Shown here piece by piece: positions 34,387 through 45,859 of a stretch of DNA of 64,000 nt (positions are counted from its first letter, which is position 1; each line of letters begins with the position of its first letter). A program made the translations under genes and the position numbers. The stretch comes from Elmis aenea (taxonomy: Eukaryota; Arthropoda; Insecta; Coleoptera; Elmidae), in the NCBI GenBank assembly GCA_947652605.1, contig OX393578.1, positions 41,669,470 through 41,733,469 of the forward strand, in the 5' to 3' direction. Below the pieces are notes generated by a model, which saw nothing but the letters and a program-made list of their open reading frames with translations, was not told where the DNA came from and did not search any database.

Positions 34387-36202
34387 CAGGGTGAGTCACG
34401 ACGGACGCGTCGGAGTTTTATAGCGAAACAGTTTATATTTTTTAATTTCTGTCGCTGTTAGATTATGTAAGTCAATAAGGGCTACATTTTACAAATATTT
34501 TTAAATATACAGGGTGCTCCAAAAAAGAGTGGCATATCAAAGTTATACTTTTTCTTATGGAACACCCTGTATATTTTTACATTTTTGGATTCCTCTTTGA
34601 ATTTAATTCAAAAAATGTAAAAGGTTATATGGGTCTTAAGTCAACCGTTCTCGTGATAATTGCATTTTCATGAAAATATAGTATTTTCAAAAATTTTCAA
34701 CATTTGAAAACTTTGAGAAGTCTGAAGAAATTCGCTGGGAAATAAGATTGACAATAGATTATGTAACCTTTGCACCACCTACATTTTTAAAATATTATAC
34801 AGGGCGTTTTTTACGCTTGGTCAAACTTGTGAAAATTTAAACATCGATAACTCATTTTTTTTAAATACACACCCTATATTTTCTTACACCGTCTTATAGA
34901 AAATTTAATTCTCTTTCGAAAACATTCAAGCTGTTTTTCACCTAAAATTGATATTTTCCGAGATATCGCGATTTTATTGTTAATTATTAGGGCAAAGTAA
35001 TATTTTCAAGTAAGCCATGAAGGTAGGCAGCGGTAATTTGAAACAATTGAAAGAAAAAACAAGAAATTTACAATTTTGTCGTTTGCCTACACATTTTTGA
35101 CATTTTTTTATGAGAAAGTTGTAGATTTACCATTTTACGTATAAATATAGGTTTCTCATCAGGGCCACAATATTTTTCATATAATTGAGTTTGATCTTTT
35201 GCCAAGTGCTAAAAACCCATTGATAATGTATTAGGTACGAGAACGGAACGCTGATTTAAAAAAAAAGTAATACTGACTTGTCTAATTTTACATTTAAAAA
35301 AAATTACATGGTTGGTACTGTTTTCGGTAGTGTCGTAGTGTCGTATCGTAAACAGACAAAAAATGGTTTATAAGATTTAGTAATTATCTTATAACACTGG
35401 TCCAATAAATAAATGCATAAATAATTTTAAAAAATCTCTATTTAAACGTAAGTATGGTAAAACTACAACTTTCCTATAAAAATTTGTCAAAAGTGTGTAG
35501 TCAAACGATAAAATTATAAGTGTCTTGTTTTTTCTTTCAATTGTTTCAAATTACCGCTGTCTACCTTCAGAGCCTACTTGAAAATATTACTTTGCCCTAA
35601 TAATTAACAATAAAATCGCGATATCTCGGAAAATGTCAATTTTAGGTAAAAAACAGCCTGATTGTTTTCGAAAGAGAATTAAATTTTCTATAAGACAGTT
35701 TAAAAAAATATAGGGTGTTGTATTTAAAAAAAATGAGTTATCGATGTTTAAAATTTCACAAGTTTGAGCAAGCGTAAAAAACGCCCTGTACAATATTTTA
35801 AAAATGTAGGTGGTGCAAAGTGTTACATAATCTATTGTCAATCTTATCTCCAAGCGAATTTCTTCAGACTTGTCAAAGTTTTCAAATGTTGAAAATTTTT
35901 GAAAGTACTGTATTTTCATGAAAATACAATTTTCACGAGAATGGTTGACTTTAGACCTATATAACCTTTTACATTTTTTGAATTAAATTTAAAGAGGAAT
36001 CCAAAAATGTAAAAATATATAGGGTGTTCCATAAGAAAAAGTATAACTTTGATATGCCACTCTTTTTTGGAGCACCCTGTATGTTTGAAAATATTTTTAA
36101 AATGTAGCCCTTATTGACTTACATAATCTAACAGCGACATAAATTGGAAAATATAAACCGTTTCGCCATAAAACTTCGACGCGTCTGTCGTGACTCACCC
36201 TG
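34387..36202. mobile_element. 1.8-kb foldback element, CAGGGTGAGTC termini
   Basis: CAGGGTGAGTCACGACGGAC at the left and its near mirror at the right (reverse complement CAGGGTGAGTCACGACAGAC) are flanked by TA (34385-34386, 36203-36204). Arms of about 830 bp pair around a unique centre near 35200-35350. Inside each arm further CAGGGTG/CACCCTG phrases occur (34505, 34563, 34799 and their mirrors), similar to the interior of 27363-29270. It abuts the older copy's right end, sharing the TA. No coding remnant was recognised. Confidence 0.87.
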
Positions 36203-36204
36203 TA

Positions 36205-36836
36205 TACCCTGTATAACCCAAAGTAGTTTACCAAAGTATGGGCAAGTGTACCCCTGGGGATTTGGGAGAATTATTTATTTTACTTTAGCATTCTTAAACT
36301 GTAGAAATGTTGCTCGATAAAAGAACATTATTTAAAACTACCCCAGGCTAGTCCTATTTTCGGCAGAGAGCGTCCGCCAGTGAGACAAAACGTACGTGGT
36401 GGTTGTAAGTTAACACTGACCCAAACCAATAAAAGCATGTTTAATTGTTTATGTATTGGTGGACAGTAATTATTTAATTTCTGTATTTATAATTTTTGTA
36501 CGAATTGGTATTAATAGCAAACATTTTTTTCGTAAAGTTCACATTTTCAAAGTTGTGACCATGAACGACACGCAATGACTAAAGAGAAAAACAAAGCATG
36601 GAATTTTGTAAACTAAAACAAAATATTATCATAATTACCTAATAATTAGAATTTAACCATGCGTTACGTCTTAAGATGTTTACCTTTGTACTTGATTTTC
36701 TGTTTCTAGTTAATATTTATTTAATTCTTTTGTCTGGATGTTGTGTCATTTAAATGTTAATTTTGAGAATCATTTAAAATTTACCACAAATTCAACAGCA
36801 ATTAATTGATGTATTATAAAAAAAAAAGGCTGACTG
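36205..36836. other. Intergenic DNA
   Basis: No gene was recognised. GGTTGTAAGTTAACACTGACC and flanks show no match to other parts of the window. Confidence 0.4.
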
Positions 36837-36844
36837 CTACCAGC

Positions 36845-37120
36845 AGAGTCGGTCCTAGGGTTTGCGGGACCGTGTGCGAAAAAAAAATACGGGGCCGCAT
36901 ATTTTGATAAAGGGACGAGTTAAAGTAAAATATTAAAAAACACAGGCTGAAGACCTAAAAAAAAATCTCCTCGCCCTCATTCCCGTATCGTAGGTCGTGT
37001 GTGCGTGTTTTTTTTATTTTCGCACACAGCCCAGCAAACCCTAAACGGCTAGAGCGGGGCCGGTCTAGGCGCGGGGCCGTGTGCGGTGCACACTCTGCAC
37101 ACCCCTAAATCCGGCCCTGG
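36845..37120. mobile_element. 276-bp GC-rich hAT-type MITE
   Basis: The termini AGAGTCGGTCCTAGGGTTTG and (reverse complement of the right end) CCAGGGCCGGATTTAGGGGT are imperfect inverted repeats, with GC-rich CACACGGCCCCG phrases inside. Flanks CTACCAGC (36837-36844) and CCACCAGC (37121-37128) match at 7 of 8 bases, fitting an 8-bp hAT duplication. It stands out by base composition. Confidence 0.75.
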
Positions 37121-37128
37121 CCACCAGC

Positions 37129-37734
37129 CTTATTTTAATTTTAAATTTGAAAGATTGGATAAGCTAGAAATATATGATGTTAAAAAAAACGAAAAGTCTT
37201 AATTTTGTAGGAATCATAAAAGTTAAAGGAATAGTTCAATAACCATATTAAATTGTACGTTTATTTGTACGGTTATTGTTGTGACGCCTTCCACACATTA
37301 CTGCACTCCCTACTACTTTTAAAATTTTAAATATCAACATACCTTTTGTGATACATCATTGGAAAGCCCAAGAAAATCTGAATCCAGTGAAATGGGTTGT
37401 TTTTAAATGCCAATTTAAACAATAATATTGTTATATTACGACTATGTGCAGAATAGACAAATAAACACAAAAATAAGTATGTATATTCCATAAGCAAAAA
37501 AATTAATTGGATGTTTAAGTAGATGTCGACTGATCTACATGAAATTAAAAATCAAATTTTTTATTTAAAATCACCAGAGACTATTGTAGTTATCCGAAAA
37601 TAAATTATGAAGGATGTCGCCAGTTTTTAAAACACGACAATTATATTGCATAAGGCTGCACAGAATTCATGTTAAACACCATTTGTAAATATTTTTTTCA
37701 TTAAGAACAGTTAATTGTATTATATGTGTCAATT
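37129..37734. other. AT-rich intergenic DNA
   Basis: Nothing was recognised. Confidence 0.4.
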
Positions 37735-37742
37735 CTTTACAG

Positions 37743-38825
37743 TAGGGGTGGCGAACCTCTAGCAAGCGTGCCACAGCGGGCACATTAAAAAAATGTAGGT
37801 ATTGGCACAAGGAAAAAATAGTTACTTTTCTAAAATTTTTGGAAAATTAATACTTTTTATTTAAATAATGAAGTATTAGATATTGCTTCTCACGACTCCA
37901 AATATTTTCCAAATTTAACTTTTTCTTAGAAAATCCGACACGTCAATTTGAAATAAATCAAATCTAATTGACTGAAGATTTAACTACAGCTGTGAATTCA
38001 ATAATGGATGAATTTTCTTCGCGATTATCTCAATTTTAAAATATCTTCAAAATTTTAAATTCTATAATTACCCAGACATAATCAAACTTGATTTGGAAAT
38101 TTTTGAATGATTAAAATTGAAAAATTTTTAAAAGCAATTAACTGATTTTCAATCAAGTGCAATTTAAAGGCAAAAGTTTATTGACTTCAGGCAAAATTTA
38201 GAGATTATTGGAAGGGAATGTTTGGAGAATAAAAATGCTGAAAGCAAAATTATTAATGCCTGGCAAACGATTCCAGGAGAGTTCAAATCATTAAAGAAAT
38301 TAACGTCGGATATACTAACTATATTTTCTTCCACATATGCATGTGAGTCACTGTATTTACAAATGAATTTGATAAAAAAAAATTCAGAAATACATTAACG
38401 GATTTTATTAAAAGTAACGAATTACCAACCTCATATAAAAAAAAATAACAAAAAGTATACAACAAAAATCGCGTTAAATACTCATATTTTAATTCTTATT
38501 GTAGGTACATACTTAATTAATGTTGTTTAAAAAGTAAACACGTGTTATGTGCAATTATTATTTTTTACTAATTATATCTTTTTATTGGTAAAATATTAAA
38601 TATTTTTTGAAAAATTTAATTTTGTACTTATCTGTAGTTGTTTATTTACAAATTTCTATTGGTAGTCAATAAAAAAAATTCATTTAATAAAAATATTGTA
38701 ATATTCATTCATCATCTCCTCACAATCACTGTTTTTTTTTTTCATTCATAGTAAAAGTTACCTGGCATGCCAGCATTTCAAAATGTAAAAAATTTTATAA
38801 ATCGTAGAAAGGTTCACACCTGCGT
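37743..38825 (+). mobile_element. 1.1-kb hAT element (first copy)
   Basis: The left end TAGGGGTGGCGAACCTCTAG and the right end (reverse complement ACGCAGGTGTGAACCT) are inverted. The flanks CTTTACAG and TTATACAG (37735-37742, 38826-38833) agree at 6 of 8 positions as an aged duplication. CGTGCCACAGCGGGCAC near the left end and GGCATGCCAGCA near the right are typical sub-terminal phrases of this hAT group. It carries the transposase C-terminus at 38255-38398. Its first ~69 bp are absent from the second copy because the tandem-duplication breakpoint lies inside it. Confidence 0.78.
38255..38398 (+). pseudogene. hAT transposase C-terminal remnant
   Basis: The frame reads NAWQTIPGEFKSLKKLTSDI, then LTIFSSTYACESLYLQMNLI and stops. 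This matches the hAT dimerisation domain (..FP.LKKLA..LLTIFGSTYLCES.FS.MN.IK). Upstream text (37900-38250) retains FEIN-like scraps broken by stops. A second, nearly identical copy lies 3700 bp downstream (41955-42098). Confidence 0.8.
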
Positions 38826-39022
38826 TTATACAGTCCAGAAATTAAATAACTTCATTATGCCTAAATGAACGTTAGCACAAAAAAAAAACGATATTGAAAG
38901 AAATTGAGTGATCATCCAATAATGTATAATAAATGATAAGTTACTATTTGAAATCATAAAGTATGATCTGGAGGTGCAAATGAAGGGGGAGGAGTAAACA
39001 CAACAATAACCTTACTTTTAAG

Positions 39023-39505
39023 CAGGGCTCGAAACCGAAAAAAATGTTAGGTTAACGGTTAACCGAAATCGAGAACTTTATTTTTATAACGGTTTTTGTT
39101 TAAAAACCAGTTTTATTCCAAAAAAAAAAACGGTTTAGTGTAAAAAACCGATTTAAATTATTAACCGGTTTTTACCGGTTTAAGAAACCGGTTGAATTAA
39201 CCGGTTTTTAAAATTATTTAGATCAGGAATCAGGAATGCAAAGTGTGAAAAGATATTATTTATTTATAATTTTAAAATAAATGTACAGTCAAGAGTTCAG
39301 TAATGACTTTTGGTAAACTAATCGCATTTACTACAGATTTTGTATTTTTCATCGTAATTTTTATTAAAAAAAGGTGTTAAAAAACCGGTTTTTTATTATT
39401 TTGGTTAAAGGTTACCGTATTTTTTGCCTTTAAAAATAACGGTTTCGGTTTCGGTTAAAAATCACTTTTTCTGACAAAAAATAACGGTTAACCGGTTTTT
39501 TAAAG
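39023..39505. repeat. AACCGGTT-rich palindromic element
   Basis: The stretch starts CAGGGCTCGAAACCG and holds many AACCGGTT, GGTTAACGGTTAACCG and CGGTTTCGGTTTCGG phrases in about 480 bp, able to form numerous small hairpins. It is probably a non-autonomous DNA transposon made of short palindromic units. A matching right terminus was not found. It is repeated 3700 bp downstream. Confidence 0.6.
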
Positions 39506-39707
39506 TGGTTCTTTGCGTTCAACACTTTGAGATACACTATTTTAAACTCATAAAGACTAGAATAAACTCTGGGAGAATATTCTTAGGCTCGCTTAAACAA
39601 AGAACTTAATTAAAATATGCTTAAAGATTTTTCTGGGATAATAATGCATTCAAAAGAGTATTTAGAAAGAAGTTTAAAAAAATTCAATGCATCAAAATTT
39701 TTCACTT

Positions 39708-40365
39708 TTTAAGATTTTCCGAAAGAAGATCGTGAATGAACAAGAGTACCTACCAACTTTTTTGGCCCCGGAAACTTAAAACTTACCGTTGAAACTGAAT
39801 ACACTCTCTTTTTTTCTTCACTTTTTATTTTAGATAAATAACATTTTAGACATATGATATGTGTAAAAACCGGATTTTTTGAGCACATGTACACAATTGT
39901 TTCACTTCCGGTTTCTCCGAAAACGACCCTAATTTTGTTATTTTAAATGAAACACCCTGTACATTTTTACATTTTTGGGAGAGGAAGCAATCTTGAGGAT
40001 AATAGCTTCATTTTTGTTAATTTTTTTTAACCTCAAATGGCCAGATTTCATATACCTACACCTGATATTGTAGGCTTTTTAAAATTTAAATTTGGGCCAA
40101 AAAGTTAAAAAAAAAATTGTCATTTACGAATTCTTACTTTTAAAGAGAAAACATGGATCATGTTAATAAAACATAAGAGCATTATGATTTAACAATTATT
40201 ATTTACAAGTTTATGTTCACTTCAAGCAGGTACCTTAACAGTTTAACCTATATTGTGCAATTTTTCAAAAATAAAAATTCAATTTCAACGGTAAGTTTTA
40301 AGTTTCCGGGGCCAAAAAAGATGGTAATCTTCTTAACTTACGATCTTCTTTCGGAAAATCTTAGT
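39708..40365. mobile_element. Foldback element related to the CCGGGTGT group
   Basis: AAGATTTTCCGAAAGAAGAT at the left (39711) mirrors ATCTTCTTTCGGAAAATCTT at the right (about 40343). TTTGGCCCCGGAAACTTAAA and CGTTGAAACTGAA mirror 40285-40320. The interior has the phrases TTAGACATATGATATGTG, CTTCCGGTTTCTCCG and AACGACCCTAA shared with 9041-9480 and 21824-22929, plus one CACCCTGTA. It may be a hybrid of two families. Repeated 3700 bp downstream. Confidence 0.75.
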
Positions 40366-40497
40366 CCCATCAACCGACTTTAGTACCACCAAGTGAGGTT
40401 CCCTTTAAGACCTATAACATTTGGAATACTAGTGAGTAACATTAAATGTTGTATTTTAACACCTTTTGGTTCACCTTTTTAGAATTAATGGTGTACT

Positions 40498-40723
40498 CAG
40501 TGTTTCCCAAAGTGTGGTACGCGTACCCCTGGGGGTACGGGAAGAGTTTGGTGGGGGTACGCGCTGCACCGGGCTTTGGCTGCACCTGGTGCAGTATTTG
40601 TATTTTATTATGAATAAATGTTGTTTTTCGTTTATTATTTTTATTTATTTTTTAACGAGGGGTACTCAGTGTTACGAAAATTATAAAAGGGGTACACAGA
40701 TGTCGAAAGTTTGGGAAACACTG
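40498..40723. mobile_element. 226-bp hAT-type MITE
   Basis: CAGTGTTTCCCAAAGTGTGG at the left and AGTTTGGGAAACACTG at the right are inverted repeats of the common hAT type. Internal ACGCGTACCCCTGGGGGTAC and AGGGGTAC phrases are typical. No matching 8-bp flanks are visible. Repeated at 44198-44423. The 89-codon frame across it is not a gene. Confidence 0.8.
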
Positions 40724-41119
40724 ACTAGACGATAAAAACGTAATATACCTTATCGCCCTTGTTTCAACTTTCTGCTAATTTCGATAAGAAATAAAATATA
40801 TCATTGAAAACTAACAAACATGGTATTAATACATGTTGGATTAATTCAATAAATAAGAGTTTTTAAGTATAGTTTATATTATGTCATTTTAATGATTATT
40901 TTATTCGTTTGAATAAAAAATAACTGTTTTAATATTAAATGACAATGATTTAAAAAAAATCGATTGTGCTTGATATACAGCATATTCTGTGTTCCAAATT
41001 CTATTGTATTTGTTTAAGGTTTCTTGATAAACTAAGTAAAACCTAATATTTTATTTTCCCTTATGAAATATCCAGTCAAAATTGGTACATACATCTTAAG
41101 ATGTTTCTTTGGAGTAATC

Positions 41120-41386
41120 CAGTGGTTTCCAACCTTTTTGTACCTATGTTCATAAACAAAAAGCGCCCTCCTCACTTTTCGTAACAATCTAATTTCATAA
41201 GTACTGTTCTGATATAATATATAATAATTATTTAATGGGTTACAAAACAATTTACCATATTCTGTATAAATAAAGTTATTTTTGTTTGTTTCTATTTAAA
41301 AATGATATTTTGGTAACAGCTGGGCCCCACCTTGCAATAGTCTTGTGCCCCCCTGGGGGGCGCGCTCCACATGTTGGAAACCACTG
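41120..41386. mobile_element. 267-bp hAT-type MITE
   Basis: CAGTGGTTTCCAACC and its mirror GTTGGAAACCACTG bound the element. Flanks GAGTAATC (41112-41119) and GACTAATC (41387-41394) match at 7 of 8 bases. The GC-rich GTGCCCCCCTGGGGGGCGCG lies near the right end. Repeated at 44820-45086. Confidence 0.85.
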
Positions 41387-41505
41387 GACTAATCATTCAA
41401 TAATACCCTAATGAACTACTTTGTATAGACTTACATGCACCTACCTATTATAAAATTGTTCTTTAAGGCTTTATTTAAATTAACTCAATTAAATTCTTTT
41501 ACAAC

Positions 41506-44500
41506 GAAAAAATAGTTACTTTTCTAAAATTTTTGGAAAATTAATACTTTTTATTTAAATAATGAAGTATTTAAACGAGATATTGCTTCTCACGACTCCA
41601 AATATTTTCCAAATTTAACTTTTTCTTAGAAAATCCGACACGTCAATTTGAAATAAATCAAATCTAATTGACTGAAGATTTAACTACAGCTGTGAATTCA
41701 ATAATGGATGAATTTTCTTCGCGATTATCTCAATTTTAAAATATCTTCAAAATTTTAAATTCTATAATTACCCAGACATAATCAAACTTGATTTGGAAAT
41801 TTTTGAATGATTAAAATTGAAAAATTTTTAAAAGCAATTAACTGATTTTCAATCAAGTGCAATTTAAAGGCAAAAGTTTATTGACTTCAGGCAAAATTTA
41901 GAGATTATTGGAAGGGAATGTTTGGAGAATAAAAATGCTGAAAGCAAAATTATTAATGCCTGGCAAACGATTCCAGGAGAGTTCAAATCATTAAAGAAAT
42001 TAACGTCGGATATACTAACTATATTTTCTTCCACATATGCATGTGAGTCACTGTATTTACAAATGAATTTGATAAAAAAAAATTCAGAAATACATTAACG
42101 GATTTTATTAAAAGTAACGAATTACCAACCTCATATAAAAAAAAATAACAAAAAGTATACAACAAAAATCGCGTTAAATACTCATATTTTAATTCTTATT
42201 GTAGGTACATACTTAATTAATGTTGTTTAAAAAGTAAACACGTGTTATGTGCAATTATTATTTTTTACTAATTATATCTTTTTATTGGTAAAATATTAAA
42301 TATTTTTTGAAAAATTTAATTTTGTACTTATCTGTAGTTGTTTATTTACAAATTTCTATTGGTAGTCAATAAAAAAAATTCATTTAATAAAAATATTGTA
42401 ATATTCATTCATCATCTCCTCACAATCACTGTTTTTTTTTTTCATTCATAGTAAAAGTTACCTGGCATGCCAGCATTTCAAAATGTAAAAAATTTTATAA
42501 ATCGTAGAAAGGTTCACACCTGCGTTTATACAGTCCAGAAATTAAATAACTTCATTATGCCTAAATGAACGTTAGCACAAAAAAAAAACGATATTGAAAG
42601 AAATTGAGTGATCATCCAATAATGTATAATAAATGATAAGTTACTATTTGAAATCATAAAGTATGATCTGGAGGTGCAAATGAAGGGGGAGGAGTAAACA
42701 CAACAATAACCTTACTTTTAAGCAGGGCTCGAAACCGAAAAAAATGTTAGGTTAACGGTTAACCGAAATCGAGAACTTTATTTTTATAACGGTTTTTGTT
42801 TAAAAACCAGTTTTATTCCAAAAAAAAAAACGGTTTAGTGTAAAAAACCGATTTAAATTATTAACCGGTTTTTACCGGTTTAAGAAACCGGTTGAATTAA
42901 CCGGTTTTTAAAATTATTTAGATCAGGAATCAGGAATGCAAAGTGTGAAAAGATATTATTTATTTATAATTTTAAAATAAATGTACAGTCAAGAGTTCAG
43001 TAATGACTTTTGGTAAACTAATCGCATTTACTACAGATTTTGTATTTTTCATCGTAATTTTTATTAAAAAAAGGTGTTAAAAAACCGGTTTTTTATTATT
43101 TTGGTTAAAGGTTACCGTATTTTTTGCCTTTAAAAATAACGGTTTCGGTTTCGGTTAAAAATCACTTTTTCTGACAAAAAATAACGGTTAACCGGTTTTT
43201 TAAAGTGGTTCTTTGCGTTCAACACTTTGAGATACACTATTTTAAACTCATAAAGACTAGAATAAACTCTGGGAGAATATTCTTAGGCTCGCTTAAACAA
43301 AGAACTTAATTAAAATATGCTTAAAGATTTTTCTGGGATAATAATGCATTCAAAAGAGTATTTAGAAAGAAGTTTAAAAAAATTCAATGCATCAAAATTT
43401 TTCACTTTTTAAGATTTTCCGAAAGAAGATCGTGAATGAACAAGAGTACCTACCAACTTTTTTGGCCCCGGAAACTTAAAACTTACCGTTGAAACTGAAT
43501 ACACTCTCTTTTTTTCTTCACTTTTTATTTTAGATAAATAACATTTTAGACATATGATATGTGTAAAAACCGGATTTTTTGAGCACATGTACACAATTGT
43601 TTCACTTCCGGTTTCTCCGAAAACGACCCTAATTTTGTTATTTTAAATGAAACACCCTGTACATTTTTACATTTTTGGGAGAGGAAGCAATCTTGAGGAT
43701 AATAGCTTCATTTTTGTTAATTTTTTTTAACCTCAAATGGCCAGATTTCATATACCTACACCTGATATTGTAGGCTTTTTAAAATTTAAATTTGGGCCAA
43801 AAAGTTAAAAAAAAAATTGTCATTTACGAATTCTTACTTTTAAAGAGAAAACATGGATCATGTTAATAAAACATAAGAGCATTATGATTTAACAATTATT
43901 ATTTACAAGTTTATGTTCACTTCAAGCAGGTACCTTAACAGTTTAACCTATATTGTGCAATTTTTCAAAAATAAAAATTCAATTTCAACGGTAAGTTTTA
44001 AGTTTCCGGGGCCAAAAAAGATGGTAATCTTCTTAACTTACGATCTTCTTTCGGAAAATCTTAGTCCCATCAACCGACTTTAGTACCACCAAGTGAGGTT
44101 CCCTTTAAGACCTATAACATTTGGAATACTAGTGAGTAACATTAAATGTTGTATTTTAACACCTTTTGGTTCACCTTTTTAGAATTAATGGTGTACTCAG
44201 TGTTTCCCAAAGTGTGGTACGCGTACCCCTGGGGGTACGGGAAGAGTTTGGTGGGGGTACGCGCTGCACCGGGCTTTGGCTGCACCTGGTGCAGTATTTG
44301 TATTTTATTATGAATAAATGTTGTTTTTCGTTTATTATTTTTATTTATTTTTTAACGAGGGGTACTCAGTGTTACGAAAATTATAAAAGGGGTACACAGA
44401 TGTCGAAAGTTTGGGAAACACTGACTAGACGATAAAAACGTAATATACCTTATCGCCCTTGTTTCAACTTTCTGCTAATTTCGATAAGAAATAAAATATA

Positions 44501-45209
44501 TCATTGAAAACTAACAAACATGGTATTAATACATGTTGGATTAATTCAATAAATAAGAGTTTTTAAGTATAGTTTATATTATGTCATTTTAATGATTATT
44601 TTATTCGTTTGAATAAAAAATAACTGTTTTAATATTAAATGACAATGATTTAAAAAAAATCGATTGTGCTTGATATACAGCATATTCTGTGTTCCAAATT
44701 CTATTGTATTTGTTTAAGGTTTCTTGATAAACTAAGTAAAACCTAATATTTTATTTTCCCTTATGAAATATCCAGTCAAAATTGGTACATACATCTTAAG
44801 ATGTTTCTTTGGAGTAATCCAGTGGTTTCCAACCTTTTTGTACCTATGTTCATAAACAAAAAGCGCCCTCCTCACTTTTCGTAACAATCTAATTTCATAA
44901 GTACTGTTCTGATATAATATATAATAATTATTTAATGGGTTACAAAACAATTTACCATATTCTGTATAAATAAAGTTATTTTTGTTTGTTTCTATTTAAA
45001 AATGATATTTTGGTAACAGCTGGGCCCCACCTTGCAATAGTCTTGTGCCCCCCTGGGGGGCGCGCTCCACATGTTGGAAACCACTGGACTAATCATTCAA
45101 TAATACCCTAATGAACTACTTTGTATAGACTTACATGCACCTACCTATTATAAAATTGTTCTTTAAGGCTTTATTTAAATTAACTCAATTAAATTCTTTT
45201 ACAACGAAA
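41506..45209. repeat. Tandem 3.7-kb duplication, copy 2
   Basis: A near-perfect copy of 37812-41505. It lacks the left terminus of the hAT element, so it arose by duplication and not by independent transposition. The features of copy 1 recur at +3700: hAT remnant 41506-42525, AACCGGTT element 42723-43205, foldback 43408-44065, MITEs 44198-44423 and 44820-45086. It could be a real recent tandem duplication or an assembly artefact of two haplotypes. Confidence 0.93.
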
Positions 45210-45560
45210 GCTACCAACTGATGTACATTTTCACATTTATGTGGACATCCATACGGACGCGTTTGCACATTTAGTCCAACGTTTAAAAGCAATTTTTTAA
45301 TTTCTGTACCTTTAACTTCTAAAATTAAATTATCCAGTTATGATTTCTTTTTAAATAAATCTAACCATAATATTAATTAGTGCATTTCAGGCCATTCTAC
45401 CTACAGTTACATTAACATATCAAGGTTGAATTTTTTGCCAAATAATAATTGACAATTTATTTATGTTAATACAAAGAACCATGCCCTTTCAAACGACAAA
45501 CTTATCCTATACCCATTTAAAAACCTATACGGAAACTAATTATGCGACAATTTTCCTTCG
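45210..45560. other. Intergenic DNA upstream of the 48-residue peptide gene
   Basis: No repeat was recognised. A weak TATA-like TTTATCTATACC at about 45567 could serve the downstream gene. Confidence 0.4.
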
Positions 45561-45635
45561 GCATATTTTATCTATACCATTAAATAGTTAACAAACATTA
45601 TTTCGTTGCGACATTATAATGCAGTTGCCTTAACA

Positions 45636-45782
45636 ATGTCTACGAGAACAGATACATTCCTAATTTTTACGTTAGTTTTAATATTAATTATATCTGCACA
45701 GGCTGTTCCTCATTATTTTTATTCGTTTTTTATTGTGGAAGATCATATACCTAATCTTCCTGCGTATGAGAAAATTACGTAG
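45636..45782 (+). CDS. Hypothetical 48-residue secreted peptide (single exon)
   Basis: ATG at 45636, in the context TTAACAATG, opens a frame to TAG at 45780-45782. Residues 1-9 (MSTRTDTFL, one Arg) are followed by a strongly hydrophobic core IFTLVLILIISA and a likely cleavage site after AQA. This leaves a mature peptide of about 25 residues starting VPHYFYSFF and ending PNLPAYEKIT. A poly(A) signal AATAAA lies at 45851-45856, about 70 bp after the stop, and a TATA-like sequence lies about 70 bp upstream, so a complete small gene is plausible. The mature peptide has no Cys and no dibasic site, and differs from the Gly/His-rich family. I do not recognise it. Its position just beside the tandem duplication and its small size mean chance cannot be excluded. 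Confidence 0.5.
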   Translation: MSTRTDTFLIFTLVLILIISAQAVPHYFYSFFIVEDHIPNLPAYEKIT

Positions 45783-45859
45783 ACAATGAAAACAAGTGTA
45801 AGCACAGCAATCCTCAACCAGTTTTTTTTTGTGAATAACTACAGTTTTCAAATAAATAT

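Larger units (their letters stand above)
37812..41505. repeat. Tandem 3.7-kb duplication, copy 1
   Basis: This block is repeated at 41506-45209 with a constant offset of 3700 after the first 70 bases and no differences noticed by eye except a 6-bp insertion in copy 2 (near 41571, TAAACG). The unit begins inside the hAT element and ends at ACAACGAAA. GAAA is shared by both outer junctions, indicating microhomology. It contains a hAT remnant, an AACCGGTT-rich element, a foldback and two hAT-type MITEs. Confidence 0.93.

Noticed and set aside
39709..44950. Pairs of identical 61-, 89- and 72-codon frames 3700 bp apart
   Set aside because: Their identity comes from the tandem duplication. They run across transposon termini and MITEs and are not genes.
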